Source of the DNA: Kalaharituber pfeilii
Taxonomy: Eukaryota > Ascomycota > Pezizomycetes > Pezizales > Pezizaceae
Length of the DNA stretch: 64,000 bases
Direction of reading: 5' to 3'
NCBI GenBank assembly: GCA_015179045.1
Contig: WHUZ01000007.1
Coordinates: 856,501-920,500, forward strand
Positions 15,699 through 26,825 of this stretch are shown one piece after another (position 1 is the stretch's first letter; the number at the start of each line of letters is the position of its first letter). The notes beneath the pieces are model-generated. The model saw nothing but the letters and a program-made list of their open reading frames with translations, was not told the origin of the DNA and searched no databases. The position numbers were made by a program, and so were the translations under genes.

Positions 15699-17958
15699 TC
15701 ATCCTCTTACCCAGCCCTCCCACCCCGTAACAAGAGCCAAAACCCCCATGAACACTCCTAGGATCCAAAACGGCGCACCGGGAGTCCACTTGTCAAACAG
15801 AAGTCCTCCGCCCTTTGTCAACAGCAAGATGCCCGCCCCACCGCAGAGGGAGTACACACCCGCAATTGAACCCTTGAGTTCACCAGGGTTCTCATCGATA
15901 TTGCTACCGCTAAGAAATCGAGCAGGACGATCGTCACGCTCCTCCTCGCCCTCTTCGCCGTCTGACAGATGATCCACCTCTCTTGGCTCCGGATCAGAAT
16001 CAAACTCTTCTCCCTGTCCCCGCCCCAACAGGCCCAAACTTCCCACCACAGCACCAATTTGTCCTACCCCAATCAACGCCGCAAATATGGCTGACGCAAA
16101 CGTTATCTTCGGTGTCTCGAGCAAGCCAAATCCGATGAAGCCTATCAAACCGAGGACGGAAGTAACGGAGAGGACACGGAGGGGGGAGGTGGCGGGATGA
16201 GGAAAAGAAGAATCAGTAGATGCGGAGAGGTAACCAATAACGGGAGCACAGAGGAGCGCTGTCAGCTGAGAGATACCAGTAAGAGCGGAGGAGAGGAGAT
16301 AAGCCTCCGGGCAAGAACGGGGGCCGTGAGGCTTCTCCAAGGGATCCTTGTTGGGGTCACAAAGGTCGTGGGAGATGAAGTAGTGATTGACGAAGAGGGG
16401 AATGAAAAGAGAGAGACCGACGGAAGAAGCTCTATGTGATGGATTATGTTTGTCAGTTTGGCAAGACAATTTCGTACAACAGGGAATAAGAAAAAGAAAA
16501 GTAACACAGAAAAAGCTATCGTCGGCGGCAATCGGAAATTTATACGTGGTAAGAAAAATGGGTGGGATGAGTTACCTTGCAATGAACCCCCCAATGTAGC
16601 TTATCCCGATGGTCCGCCACCGATCATATCCAGTCCGCAGAGCGCGGACAAACATTTTAATCATGCCCGGTTTGACAATTCCATCACCCTTTCGCTGCTG
16701 GAGAATGTCCTGCTCTCCTGCCTGCTGCTCCTGGTCCTCCGAAAGCAGCCGCTCGGCTTCAACCTCCTGAACGCTTGCATCTCGCTTTCTAGATACGGCC
16801 CGCCACAAGCGGGAAAACTTTGTGATAATGGTCTCCCGCTGGAGCGGTCCCCTGCCTCTGCCCCGGCTCCCGCTCCTGCTCCGCGTCCACCGCGACGGCA
16901 AGTCCCGGGCATAATGCGGCAGCCCGAACCAGCATGCTGTGCCGCAAACAACTGCGTATGTTGCGACAAGCCAGTAAGCGCGTTTCAGGCCCACGCCTGT
17001 GCCCGAGATAGTTATGGAGGGGTTGGTGGTGGGCGGCGATGGAGAGAGGAAGGTTGGGAGAGGGAGGAAAACGGTCAAGGCGAGAAGGGCGCCGATGCCG
17101 GAAAATAAGCCTACGATGCCTGCAAGTTTGGATGATGGGGAGGTTGGGGGGCGCGTGAGAGGGTGGTGAAGGCCGGGGGGCGGAGGGGGGGAGAGGGCGG
17201 TGGAGAGAGAGGTACGCCGGCAATGTGGGGGTGTGGCGGGGGAAGGATCGTGGAGGCGGGGTTGGAGAATTGGGTAGGAGGAGGGGGGATGTCAGGTCGG
17301 GAAGCACGGCGGAGATCATTGTAGATCTGTGAAATCATATTAGCATCGATGTTTTGGCGGTTTGCGCAATTCAGCGCATTGGCCCAGAAGCAGCCTAAAA
17401 GAGAAGAAAAAACAAAAAATATCGCAGCTGGGAAAACGGGGGGAGGGTGACAAACATTGCTGCAGCCCCGAGCGCAAACACCGCCCTCCACCACACTAGC
17501 CAGTACCACCACTCCCAGCCCTCCAGCTGGATCGGGTTGCCATTGCTATGCTTCCCCTTCACCAGGCCCGCCTCCGATAATCCCACGAGCCCCGCTGCCG
17601 TGACCAGGAAGCCCACCACAGAGACGCCTTTCCGCCCCCCTTTACTCCACCGATCGCTCAAAATGCCCCATAGCGGCGCTGCGACAATCACGACAATCTC
17701 ATCAACCAGCCCAAGCGTTCCCACGATGTCGCCGAGGATGGGCTTCTTGTGGGGGCCGTAGCGGATGCCTAGGATGTCGGTGACGACGAAGGAGATTGTG
17801 GAGTTGAGGAAGACGAGCAAGGAGATGGAGGGGAGGACGAGGGCGAGGAGGTAGGTGAGGAGGTGGGCGGTTGTCGTTGGAGCTGGGAGGGAAAGCGCGA
17901 GCGAGGAAGGGAGGCGGGTGAGGAGGGGTGATTGCCGGGGGCGGAAGTGGAGGGGCAT
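15699..17958 (-). CDS. Major facilitator superfamily transporter
   Basis: A multi-spanning membrane transporter; the substrate is unknown. Three exons: 17958-17456, 17326-16576 and 16431-15699, about 661-662 residues. The first exon has hydrophobic segments and an MFS loop motif at SDRWSKGGRKG; the second resumes with TMISAVLPDLTSP and KLAGIVGLFSGIGALLALT. A long charged cytoplasmic linker with EAERLLSEDQEQQAGEQ follows, then the last membrane segments. The pattern resembles the yeast YCR023C group, which is inference. The start MPLHF was chosen as the first ATG in the open frame. Between about 17120 and 17215 the reading frame shifts (two extra bases or one fewer needed). This proline-rich stretch has C7 and C6 runs, and no intron I tried fixes the phase. 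An assembly error or a missed intron is likelier than a dead gene. Confidence 0.82.
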
Positions 17959-19750
17959 GGCGGTTTGGCAGGGGAGGGGGTGATGGAGCTGGGTTGAGGC
18001 GAGTAGTGCTGATATCGATTTGCTAACGGTGGCCGTCCACTGAGCGGGGGGGGGGAACAATCCTGGCCTATAGACAAGGCCGCCTGTTTCGCTTGGTCGG
18101 CCAGAGTGGGGCGCGCAGGCAGAATGAGTGGTTATTCACAGCTCCATTGTTTACTGTTGAGTGAGTGTCAATCAAGCATGGCGATCAGCCGGCCACGCAT
18201 TCACAGCGACGCTCCGATGGCTGTGGGGGGGATTGTGTTACGTAAGCAGCCTGTGATCCCGTGGTGAGAACAAGTAGCCTGCTGACTCAGTCTCATAGCT
18301 ATGTGGAGGTATAACGTTATCCACACCACCTCACCAGCGATGTAGCATTCGGGAGTATATATAGAGACAGACATCGGCCGGGCGTCGCTTGCACTTGCCC
18401 CGAACAATGGCCTTGTTCTGGTCCGGTAGAGGTAAGCGCTATGTACTCTGCTCGTATCAAGATGCTGGAAGTCTTGGCTAACGAGCGAACGGGTGCACGC
18501 CTCTCCTCAGCGCCAGCGGTGCAGCTAACTGAGCGGCTGTAGGGTGGCTTTGAGTGAGTGGCCTTGGGCTTAAGAGCATTACTCTGAAGCTCTGGTTGTT
18601 AAAAGTACATCGGTGGTTCGTTTACCCGCAGACACAAGCACCCGGTGTTGGTATTATACTGAGACTCAAGTGAATACATGGAAATTTAGAAGTGCTGGTG
18701 TTAGCTGGTGTATACATATTGGTCATTTCGCGTACATGATATACATACATCAAGTAGGTAGTGCTTCAATGCTACAATATAATATAATTGATGCTCCCAC
18801 GTGGTGCGCAGTTGTATTCTTTGAGATGCATATATAAACTCTTCACTCAGAGTATGGATAATCTTTATGCCGGTTCTTATTGTCAACCTGCATTAGAACC
18901 TGCATTGCATTTGTCAACTACTAGGACTTCTCCAAGTATTGCTTAATAAAGACGCGTCAATTGTTGCAAGTATTTGTAAATTTGTCAAGTCTCAGACAGT
19001 GTTGAAGTCAGCTTATGGTAACTGTATTCGACTTGGTATCCTTAACTACTGCTTCTGGTTGGGGCAAGTTGCTGCACATACTGAAAATGTATGGATAGCC
19101 GCCTGTAATGGCCCCAACAAAACGAAACGCAGACTGTGCACTTTTCCTTTGGGCCGAATTTGTTGTGGGCTACAAATATGCTGCAAGATTGAGATGCTCT
19201 CCGGCCTGGCCCCCCAACCCAACCCAGAGATTCATATACCATTCAAGCGCAATGCTGCAGAGCGGTAGGCCTCTCGGGGATTTGTTCCCATGCGGAAAGG
19301 TACCAATTTGCGGAAATTCTGCAGCCTCATATATAATAGGAGATGTCATATTAACTGCGTGTGTGAATACCTACAAAGCATACACGGAACCCCGTTCACA
19401 CATGCAATGCACTTGTTGTCAATCGACGCTACGATCAAGTTCGCACGTATGGAGAAGCCCCAAATGATGGTTGCACAATTTTTCAAAACACCAAGAATGC
19501 ACTCTTCTGGGGCAAGCTGAGGGCACCTTCACCTTGCTGGGATGCACATGGATGTATACATGAGCATTGGAAAATTCTCCCGCGTTCTTCAAGCACAAGA
19601 CCTGCTCCATTCGGTCAATCCATGAGGCTCATGATACCTGTACTTCGTTTCGTGTATATGAGACGCCAGCCAGCCAGCTGTCCTCACGCATGCATACATG
19701 CATGCGGATACATACCTCATGTTCATCCCCGTTCCTGTGGGTAGGTGGTA
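17959..19750. other. Intergenic region upstream of the MFS gene
   Basis: Contains a G9 run near 18047-18055 just upstream of the MFS start. The rest is AT-balanced sequence with only short, unconvincing frames. The left arm of a Tc1/mariner remnant begins at 19751. Confidence 0.45.
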
Positions 19751-20128
19751 CTTGTGTACAGCGGAAAGTTTGGAAAAACAGGGGATCCTTTACGGTTGCA
19801 TAGAGAGGGTACAAAGGAGGAATAGTACAACAAAATCAGCGAAAAGTGAGAAAGAGCTATGTACTTGAAAAAATGCATGATCCTTCAATACCGAGTATGG
19901 CCTCCATTAACAGCAATTACAGCAGCTATCCTATCTGGCATGCTTCCTACATAGCGATTCAAAGTCTCTGCTTCCAACCGATTCCACTCCTCTATTACTG
20001 CATCCTGTACCTCTGCTAAAGTGTCGAGGCTCTTTACTGTCACCATTGTGAGTACAGACCGCTCGCAACCCTTGTCTATGCAACCGTCAAAGATCCCCTG
20101 TTTTTCCAAACTTTCCGCTGTACACAAG
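19751..20128 (-). mobile_element. Tc1/mariner deletion derivative with 52-bp terminal inverted repeats
   Basis: Positions 19751-19802 and 20077-20128 are inverted copies of each other with 50 of 52 bases matching (outermost bases CTTGTGTACAGCGG). Between them lies only the C-terminal end of a Tc1-type transposase on the minus strand. The 378-bp unit therefore looks like an internally deleted element that kept both ends. A TA lies inside each arm just before CAGCGG, and the left arm is preceded by TA while the right arm is not. The exact terminus and target duplication are thus uncertain. Confidence 0.85.
19885..20046 (-). pseudogene. C-terminal fragment of Tc1/mariner DDE transposase
   Basis: The minus-strand frame ends with ETLNRYVGSMPDRIAAVI followed by NGGHTRY and a stop. 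This is the characteristic tail of Tc1-family transposases (SMPRR..AVI...GGHTKY). Everything upstream, including the catalytic DDE residues, is missing. It sits between the two inverted terminal repeats, 82 bp from the left one, as expected for the 3' end of the transposase gene. It cannot encode an active enzyme. Confidence 0.88.
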
Positions 20129-22189
20129 GATGTTTCCGCATACTTATGTAGAGAAAATACTGGAGTGCAGTGGCGCATGCATGCAAGCTTTGAGATGAAA
20201 ATTTTATCAACACGGTCGGGAGGTGACAGTAGTACTACTAACAATCAAAGATCCAATTATATTAGTTATACGTCAGAATATAGTGATAGTACGGTAAGCG
20301 TGGGAATTGCGTGCGTGTTGTGTTGTGTGGCTGACGCTATGAGAGTACTTATAATGATGTAGCAGCAGAGTCAAAAATATATACTTACATAAGTTCGGCA
20401 GTGCATTCTCTGCTGGGGTGGACGGGCGCGCTTTGGCTGAAGCGAGCATGACGTGGGGATAGAGGTAATTGAGCCTCAGCTTTCTAGTATGCACAATTAC
20501 GTCAAACCGGGAGGAGGGCCAAGTCTATCTCACTCCAAAAGGCGAATTAAATCTTGGTCACTTGAGCTTTCGAGTGGTCGCCCATGTATGGTCATGCTCG
20601 CATAGTCACAATGCAAGCACTCGCATATATGCTGTTGGAAAATTGCGATACTTAGGCGTCATTAATCTGGGACAAGCCTATCATTAGAGTGACCCAGGAA
20701 CCTGGAAGTTTAGTATCCTGAGTGCCCCTGGGATGGAGACCCTGTATCAAAGTGTTTAGGGCTATCTACTGTGTCAAGGAACAGGGCGTGTGCGAACTGG
20801 ATAGTACACTGACTGTGGTGAGGGATGTAGATTGCAAGCGGAGTCAAACAATTGCACTTGTACTCGTACTTACAATAAGCGTGTGCTTGCGCTGATCTCC
20901 CAAGCGAGTGAAGGGGAATACGCAGTCTCGAACCATCCTTCTCTCGAGCCCTTCTAAGTGAAAAATGGCATAGAAATTACAGCACCTTCTTAGGGGCCTG
21001 AGGAGTCAAGTATACCCTGTTGCCCCAACTACCTCCCCAACATATCTGGTGCATTTTTCATAGCCTCTTGTTTTCTTTTCCATCCAAACGGGATATCAGA
21101 TAAGAATCTGCCAACACTCTTTCATTACGCGGTGCATTAACTTCATTTGAGTAAATAGGCTGTTATAGCTCCCGTTCGCTTATGATTTAAAAACTGGGAA
21201 ACCGTTTTTCGCCCTGTGCATTAAGTTTCTCAATTCGAGATTTCTTTATTGAAGTTCCCTGAACCACTACTGTAATTAATAATTGTGACATTAGCAAGGG
21301 TGTGTCAGAAGCTGCATTTGCATGCGCAGGGACATGGAAGCATGCCTTCTGGGCTGCTGGGAGAATCAGGCATGCACGACCAGGGTCCCCATCCTTATGC
21401 TAACGATCGCGATAAAACACATCGTATCATAAGCGCCGCGGTACACCCAATGTACTTTGAGTCTCATGCACCGTGGGAAGCTCACCATGCCCAATCAGGC
21501 AAACTCTGACCTCAGAACTCTAAGCTTCCTAGTCACCGCGCTCATGCGCATATGTATAGATGCGACAGTTAACTGAAGCACAGACCGAGCTGATTTCGTG
21601 AGACACGATAGTACTACCACATGGGTGTTTCATGTTTTCGCAGTATTACACCTTGGTGAGAGTTGTGGAATTGCAATTGGACTGCGCAGCCGCAAGCGTA
21701 TCAAAACTCCGATACTATGTCCCATCAAGCCCGATTACCGCGACTTATGCAAGAGTTGCAGAGGCATTAAGGGTTGCAGAGGCATTAAGGGTTGCAGAGG
21801 CATTAAGGCAGGATTGCAGTGGGGATCGGTTCAATCTACTCACATTTGGCTCACCTTTCTTTCATATCAAGACCTCTCAACTCCTCCTGCTGACTGGTTG
21901 ACTGGTAATTAGGTGAGCAAGGATGTTATATCCTTGCCAACTGGTATACTGACAGATGTTTATAAGACCTAAATGTTGCCCTGCATGTTTTATCTTTAAC
22001 CCACCAGATTTGGTTTCGTTATTCAGTGTTTAACGGCATACCTTCTTTTTTGTTCGTTCACTCCTTTGAAGTCGGTCTTTGAATTTCTCATATCTATATC
22101 CATTCCTTCAGCTATCGTTGAACGATCATTGCGAGAAATACTGCACGCCAGCATTTAAGAATTTATATTAGCTATTATAAGATTTTAAT
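20129..22189. other. Intergenic region upstream of secreted protein gene
   Basis: No gene recognised. An 18-bp tandem repeat lies at 21755-21808. The last 200 bp are pyrimidine-rich, consistent with a fungal promoter and 5' leader for the gene at 22190. Confidence 0.45.
21755..21808. repeat. 18-bp tandem repeat, three perfect copies
   Basis: The unit GTTGCAGAGGCATTAAGG occurs three times head to tail with no mismatch. It lies in noncoding DNA about 380 bp upstream of the secreted protein gene. Confidence 0.97.
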
Positions 22190-24316
22190 ATGCATTATTC
22201 TGGAATTGTTGTTGCGTTGACCGCACTTTCCAGCCTTACAGCTGCACTTCCTCGTCCTTTCGATAGTCCGCAACCGAGATTTAAGGGCATTCCTATCAAA
22301 AGTAGTTCCCGCTCCTTCACAGCGAAACGCTCAACCGAGAGCCCTGGCGTGATCACACGTCGAGCAATTGAAGGCGGTGCAACTGTTTTGAAACCCATCA
22401 AAGTTCATCAATCCTTTGCTAAACGTGCAGTTGAGAATGATGACGACGACGATTCGATTGACTTTAGTCGTTTGGATCTTTCTAAGCAAGCAGAGTTGAT
22501 TTATGGTGCCCCTGATTGTCTGTTGACCACCTCAAGCTATGCATTTTTCTCGATCCGGAACTAACTCTGATTGATAGCGGATGGAACAATATTTTTGGCA
22601 AATATGACCCTGCATGCCCCCGATGGCCGTCCCATCATAATGATGGAGAATTTTGAGACTTTAACCAGCTCAATCGATTGTGATGGCGCTGACGGAGTGA
22701 TGTCTTTGACCTTCAAGTCCAAGAAAGCCATGGACTATGCCCTTCAAAAGTGGGCTTACATTAACGAGAGGGAAGAAGATGATTTCATCCTTATTGCCAA
22801 CCATGAGGGCTGTGGCCCAGATGAAGAGCGTATTCCATACGCGTAAGTGCCTGCCCTTTACCCTGAATCTTCCCCGAAGTGTGCGACTGACAGGTATTTT
22901 TCTAGCATCACGGATGTCAAAAACGACGGATTGAAGACATACTTAACTGCCAGGGAAGAGAGCTGGAATAAAATCTCAGGCACCTTTGAGATCGATTTCG
23001 GAAAAGTCGCTCTCAACAAGCCGTCACAAAAGCTCGCCAGACGCCTTCACCAGCGTGGTATTGGCGATGTCTTCGACAAAGTCACTGACAAAGTGAAAGA
23101 TGGCTTCGACACTGTCAAAGATGGTATAACAGATGGTGTTAACAAGGTTGTGGATAAGATCAAGGATATTGGAGACGGATCATTTGATAAAGCAATCACG
23201 CTGTCTTTAGACACCGGTGAAGTTGGTAATGGCTTGGCACTCTCTGATCCCACTGGGTGTGTACTTGCACATCTCCACTGAAATACGAAGACACTAACTC
23301 CATTTTATAGTACCTTAACACTTGACTGTAGAGAGTGTAACATCCGTGGTGGTATTAAACTCACAGGCAGAGTAGCTGTGGAGGACTTCAAGCCGAAAGA
23401 ACTCATATTTAGCGCTTCTCCCCAGGGACTCAGCACGACACTTGATCTTGGTGTCACTCTGAGTGCTGCTACGTCCGTATCGAGTCCAACAGACTTCAGT
23501 CAGAATATTGCATCCTTGCCATTGGGTGGAATTGTTATTCCACAAGTTTTCTCCTTGGGCCCCAAGCTCGACTTTGAAATGGGTGCTTCGCTAGATATAG
23601 TGGGTGATGCGTCGTTCAATTTTGGCATCACAGCCGCCCTACCTGACAACATGGTACTTACCGCAAATGTTCTTGACATTACTCGTTCCGAGGCCACTGA
23701 AGGTGACGGAGCTACTTCAGAGCTAATACCTTTCACGGTTGAGAGTATCACAGCGTCACTCGAGATAACTGCGTTCGCCAGGCCAACACTATCACTTGGT
23801 GTTGAAATCCTCGGGGGCGCTTTCGGTGTCGAGACAAGCATTAAGTTTGATACTCCTGCTATCACAGCAGCGCTTACTGCAGAGTTTGATCAGTTGGGTG
23901 TCTGCAGCCAGGAAGCTGGCGCTAGTAAAACCGGCGTTAGAGTATCGACAAGAGCGCAAGTGGGTGGAACCTTTTTCGTCGGCACAGACCAAACGGTTGG
24001 AGAAATTGCCTTGGTCAATAAACCCCTCTTCAGCAAGAGCTTCGAGCTGAAATCAGTTTGTATTGAGATTGACATCCCAGGCCTTGATAAGGTACCTGAG
24101 GAAGTTGTGGAAGATGGAGGTGAAGAGGTCGTCGACGACGGCACCACTGGAGGTGGTGAAGTTGTGGGAGACGAAATTATAGGGGGGGATGGAACTACTG
24201 ACGGCGAGGTCGTTGATGAGAATGGTGGAGTTATTGTGGATGATGGGACGGCCGGAGGTGAAGAAATCATTGCCGATGACGGCACATCTGGCAGCGAGAC
24301 AACCCCCCTGAACTGA
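22190..24316 (+). CDS. Large secreted protein with acidic C-terminal repeats
   Basis: The predicted protein is 645 residues from exons 22190-22505, 22578-22842, 22906-23256 and 23311-24316, all in phase. It begins with a signal peptide (MHYSGIVVALTALSSLTAALP) followed by a basic, propeptide-like segment. The middle contains FLANMTLHAPDGRPIIMMEN, an EGCGPDEERIPY segment, amphipathic VFDKVTDKVKDGFDTVKDG repeats and a beta-rich domain opening with a CREC cysteine pair. The C-terminus is a run of acidic VVDDGTTGG-type repeats. The arrangement resembles fungal extracellular proteins annotated only as domains of unknown function (DUF7029/DUF7223 type); that link is from memory and tentative. No catalytic motif is visible. 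It may be a wall or surface protein. Acidic repeat coding continues, with a stop, just past the annotated end. Confidence 0.85.
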
Positions 24317-24892
24317 TAAAGTTGCCGATGGATAGTCTGACTAGCCGATGGAGTCGTTGACGATGGGACTGTTGGAGGTTAAGTGCTAATTTTGGAGGAA
24401 GTGCCCATTGAGGAAGAGGTCGTTCAACAGTAAATCCAGCCTAAACCAATTCCAAGGGTGGTAATTGGCTATGGGTCGACCTGCTACTATGCAGGTTTTG
24501 ATTTGTTTTTCTTTCTGTGATAGTATTTTATTTGTATTTATATCCTCTACTTACTAAAAGATAGTACTAGCAATGGTTTCATCAAACTGATAACCATACA
24601 AGTACTTAGTATGTACTTGTAGTTATGCATGCAAGTGTGGTGTCATTGATATGTCGTCCGAGCTCAGCCATAGGTTTGCTCTGCGTGAGTCGGCCCTGTC
24701 AACTTAGGACATTAGCACCAACTGATGTACAGTGGAGTTCAAGCTTGAAAATGCTAGGGTAAACTAGTACAGCAATTTGCGCTTTCAAATGTGTGTCTAT
24801 ATTATAATATGTTTGACCATGTCTTTGTACAGCTATTGTGCCCCACTCTGATAACGATAATGAAGTAGAGTCTACAGACCCCTTCAGAAGTT
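24317..24892. other. Intergenic, decayed repeat tail then noncoding
   Basis: The first 120 bp after the stop codon still read as acidic repeat units (DGVVDDGTVGG, then a stop, then EEVPIEEEVVQQ), suggesting an older, longer C-terminus. The remainder is AT-rich sequence without features. Confidence 0.5.
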
Positions 24893-25045
24893 GGGCAAGT
24901 GGACAAGCACTCTAGGAGGCTTGCTGGGAGAAAGGGGCTCAGGGCCTGGAGGTACAAAATAGGGAGAGCAGACGGTCCGGAGTGCAGGTGGTGCGGAGTG
25001 GAAGAGGAAATGGCGGCGCACATCTGGAAGAGGTGCGAGGAGTAG
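24893..25045 (+). mobile_element. LINE (non-LTR retrotransposon) 3'-end fragment
   Basis: The plus strand encodes KHSRRLAGRKGLRAWRYKIG, then ECRWCGVEEEMAAHIWKRC and a stop. The spacing CxxC...HxxxxxC after a basic stretch is the zinc knuckle found at the C-terminus of fungal Tad/I-type LINE polyproteins. Nothing of the reverse transcriptase remains upstream, so this looks like a 5'-truncated insertion. A 3' untranslated-like segment continues to about 25260, but no clear poly(A) tail or target duplication was found. Confidence 0.68.
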
Positions 25046-25406
25046 AGGAGGGGGTGACCGGGGGCTGCAGGCAATAAGGGAGCCACTGGTGAGTGGAGAG
25101 AACGAAGCAGACCCCCAGGTGGAAATGCTGAGATAGATGGAGAGATGGGGGAGTGGGATAGTGCGGAATTTTGGTAGCTGTTATTTTTAGCTTCTGTTAT
25201 TTCTTTTTTGATTATCTCCTATGTACTTATTCTGTATATCTTTTTCAAAGGAATATGATAAACGAAACAAGTAGTACTAGGGGCTTGGTATGACACTATA
25301 AAAGAGGTAGAGTTACAATTTATTGCGACGTGGGTGAATAATACCATACTGTTGAATGTCTAACAGAATGGTTCTGTAAAGGTTGGAGACCTTCCAACAA
25401 ACATAT
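25046..25406. other. LINE 3' remainder and tRNA upstream region
   Basis: Purine-rich sequence to about 25140 continues the LINE-like fragment. It is followed by AT-rich DNA leading into the tRNA gene. No other feature is visible. Confidence 0.4.
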
Positions 25407-25517
25407 GGAAGGATGGCCGAGTGGTTATGGCGTGTGACTCAAGCAGAATATGCTTTCTGTTCAAAGAACAGGTTTCTCATGGGGCAACCCGCGGGGGTTC
25501 GAATCCCCCTCCTTTCA
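25407..25517 (+). tRNA. tRNA-Leu (anticodon CAA) with intron
   Basis: The acceptor stem GGAAGGA (25407-25413) pairs with TCCTTTC (25510-25516), followed by discriminator A. An A-box-like TGGCCGAGTGG, a leucine-type long variable arm (GGGGCAACCC) and a T-arm GGGGG-TTCGAAT-CCCCC are all present. The anticodon CAA is at 25440-25442. The 111-nt length is explained by an intron of roughly 28 nt just 3' of the anticodon, as is usual for fungal tRNA-Leu(CAA). The anticodon stem has one mismatch. CCA is not encoded, as expected for a nuclear gene. Confidence 0.93.
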
Positions 25518-25524
25518 GCATTTC

Positions 25525-25532
25525 TTTTTTTT
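25525..25532 (+). terminator. RNA polymerase III T-run terminator
   Basis: Eight consecutive T residues begin 8 bp after the mature 3' end of the tRNA, the standard polymerase III stop signal. Confidence 0.85.
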
Positions 25533-26021
25533 GCTTTGTTTTTGTGTTCCATTGTTCGCGCTTGTTATCCCTCTTTACTGTAATTGATTATTTTCTCCAG
25601 TTTTATGTGTGTCGTGCCAGTTTTTGAGGAGTGAATTCGTTAAAATGAAGACGTCAGAATGAAAAAGATGGCTAGCGGGTCCGAGCAATGATACATTAAA
25701 AATAGTTCGTGTGAAAAGGTCATAGCGTTCAGGGTAAGATTTTTTGTCCACTGAGCAAGCTGCTAAATCTTCCTGGGGCCGGCCTAGCATAAACATGAGC
25801 TTGGGATTTCTCCAAGTTCGTGGCGCCTCGAGACCTTTCATCTTGCATCGTGCGAGGCTTAGTCTGTTTTTGTGCCCAGAACATTGTGGTCGGCCTAGCG
25901 GCCCGTTGTCGGGTCCGGTGTAGATATAGATACACCTAAGTACTTTCCATGCTATATGGCACAACCTATCTACACAAACCCACTACATTCGCACGCCTCA
26001 GGCAGTCCATGTAATACGTGC
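25533..26021. other. Intergenic segment between the tRNA gene and the SINE-like insertion
   Basis: No coding region with a recognisable domain. GGCCGGCCTAGC (25778) and CGGCCTAGCGGCC (25892) share a CGGCCTAGC core, but no element can be defined around them. Confidence 0.4.
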
Positions 26022-26101
26022 TTCTTCATTGAGCATCTCGCCATAGCCCATAGGGCGGCATGCGAGTAATGATAAAAAGAAAAAAAATTCTTCATTGAGC
26101 A
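26022..26101 (+). mobile_element. SINE-like mini-retroposon, copy 1, with 14-bp target duplication
   Basis: The perfect direct repeat TTCTTCATTGAGCA at 26022-26035 and 26088-26101 flanks a 52-nt insert (26036-26087). The insert has a core CGCCATAGCCC, three variable bases, GGGCGGC, then TGCGAG and TGATA, ending in an A-rich tail. The GCCC/GGGC halves form a hairpin stem. The target duplication and terminal A tail are signs of LINE-style retroposition. Two further copies occur at 39.7 and 59.4 kb. Confidence 0.85.
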
Positions 26102-26522
26102 GGTTATGCCAAGTACATGGAAGCTGGTATCTTTGTCATCTTGGTCAGAGGAAGGTGCACCGCGTTGGGGTCTTCTGGTCGTGGAAGGCACCTTACTCCG
26201 CCTCCCTCGTGACTGCTCCCCTATCGTTCTGCTGTCGGCAATGCCAGACAGAGCCTCAGAGGCTATAGCCAAATAACTCAATAGTCCATTCCATCATGTA
26301 TACCTGCTAGGATCATGCCAAGAACACCTCCTTGGTTAGTAGGGCATCCTGTAGCCATCTACAGTACAGTGCCAGGATCATCATGTTTTGATGATGGATG
26401 GCAAGGCTTTATAGCTACCATAATATCAGTGATGCCTCGATTCCAGCCAAAAAGAAAAGGATTGGAGACTCCATCTCCTCAAAAGGCAATTGGGAGAAGT
26501 GGCAGTGTCTCCATCGAGGTAA
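26102..26522. other. Intergenic segment
   Basis: Short frames on both strands but no recognisable protein domain. It may be part of an older element interrupted by the SINE-like insertion; this cannot be shown. Confidence 0.35.
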
Positions 26523-26606
26523 TACTAGCTAGTAAAATATGTATTCGGACATAGCACATGTTGTGCATTAGTACCCCTGTCCGAATACATATTTTACTGG
26601 CTAGTA
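26523..26606. repeat. Near-perfect 29-bp inverted repeat (hairpin)
   Basis: Arms 26523-26551 and 26578-26606 match at 28 of 29 positions (TACTAGC, one variable base, AGTAAAATATG..., CGGACA) around a 26-nt loop. This is a foldback-type element or the two fused ends of a MITE. Confidence 0.93.
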
Positions 26607-26825
26607 CCATCCAAGTGTCTCCCATCACTAAGTGGCTCAATGATAGCTCCAGACCAGTCTGCTGGCAGAGAGCGATGCTTTATGGCTACGTTCTGGAAGC
26701 AGCTTTGCGCATGTTGATTACGGAATCAAACTCCACATGGATAGACCTCGCGGTAAACTTGTTGAGAAGGAGACGTAGAGCAGGAGACGCTATGAAGAAG
26801 GCAACGAAAATGCAGACAAGTGAAG

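Noticed and set aside
16446..17108. 220-codon plus-strand open frame
   Set aside because: It lies antisense to the membrane segments of the MFS transporter and across one of its introns.
24802..25086. 94-codon minus-strand frame
   Set aside because: Antisense to the LINE fragment, whose plus strand has the diagnostic CxxC/HxC pattern.
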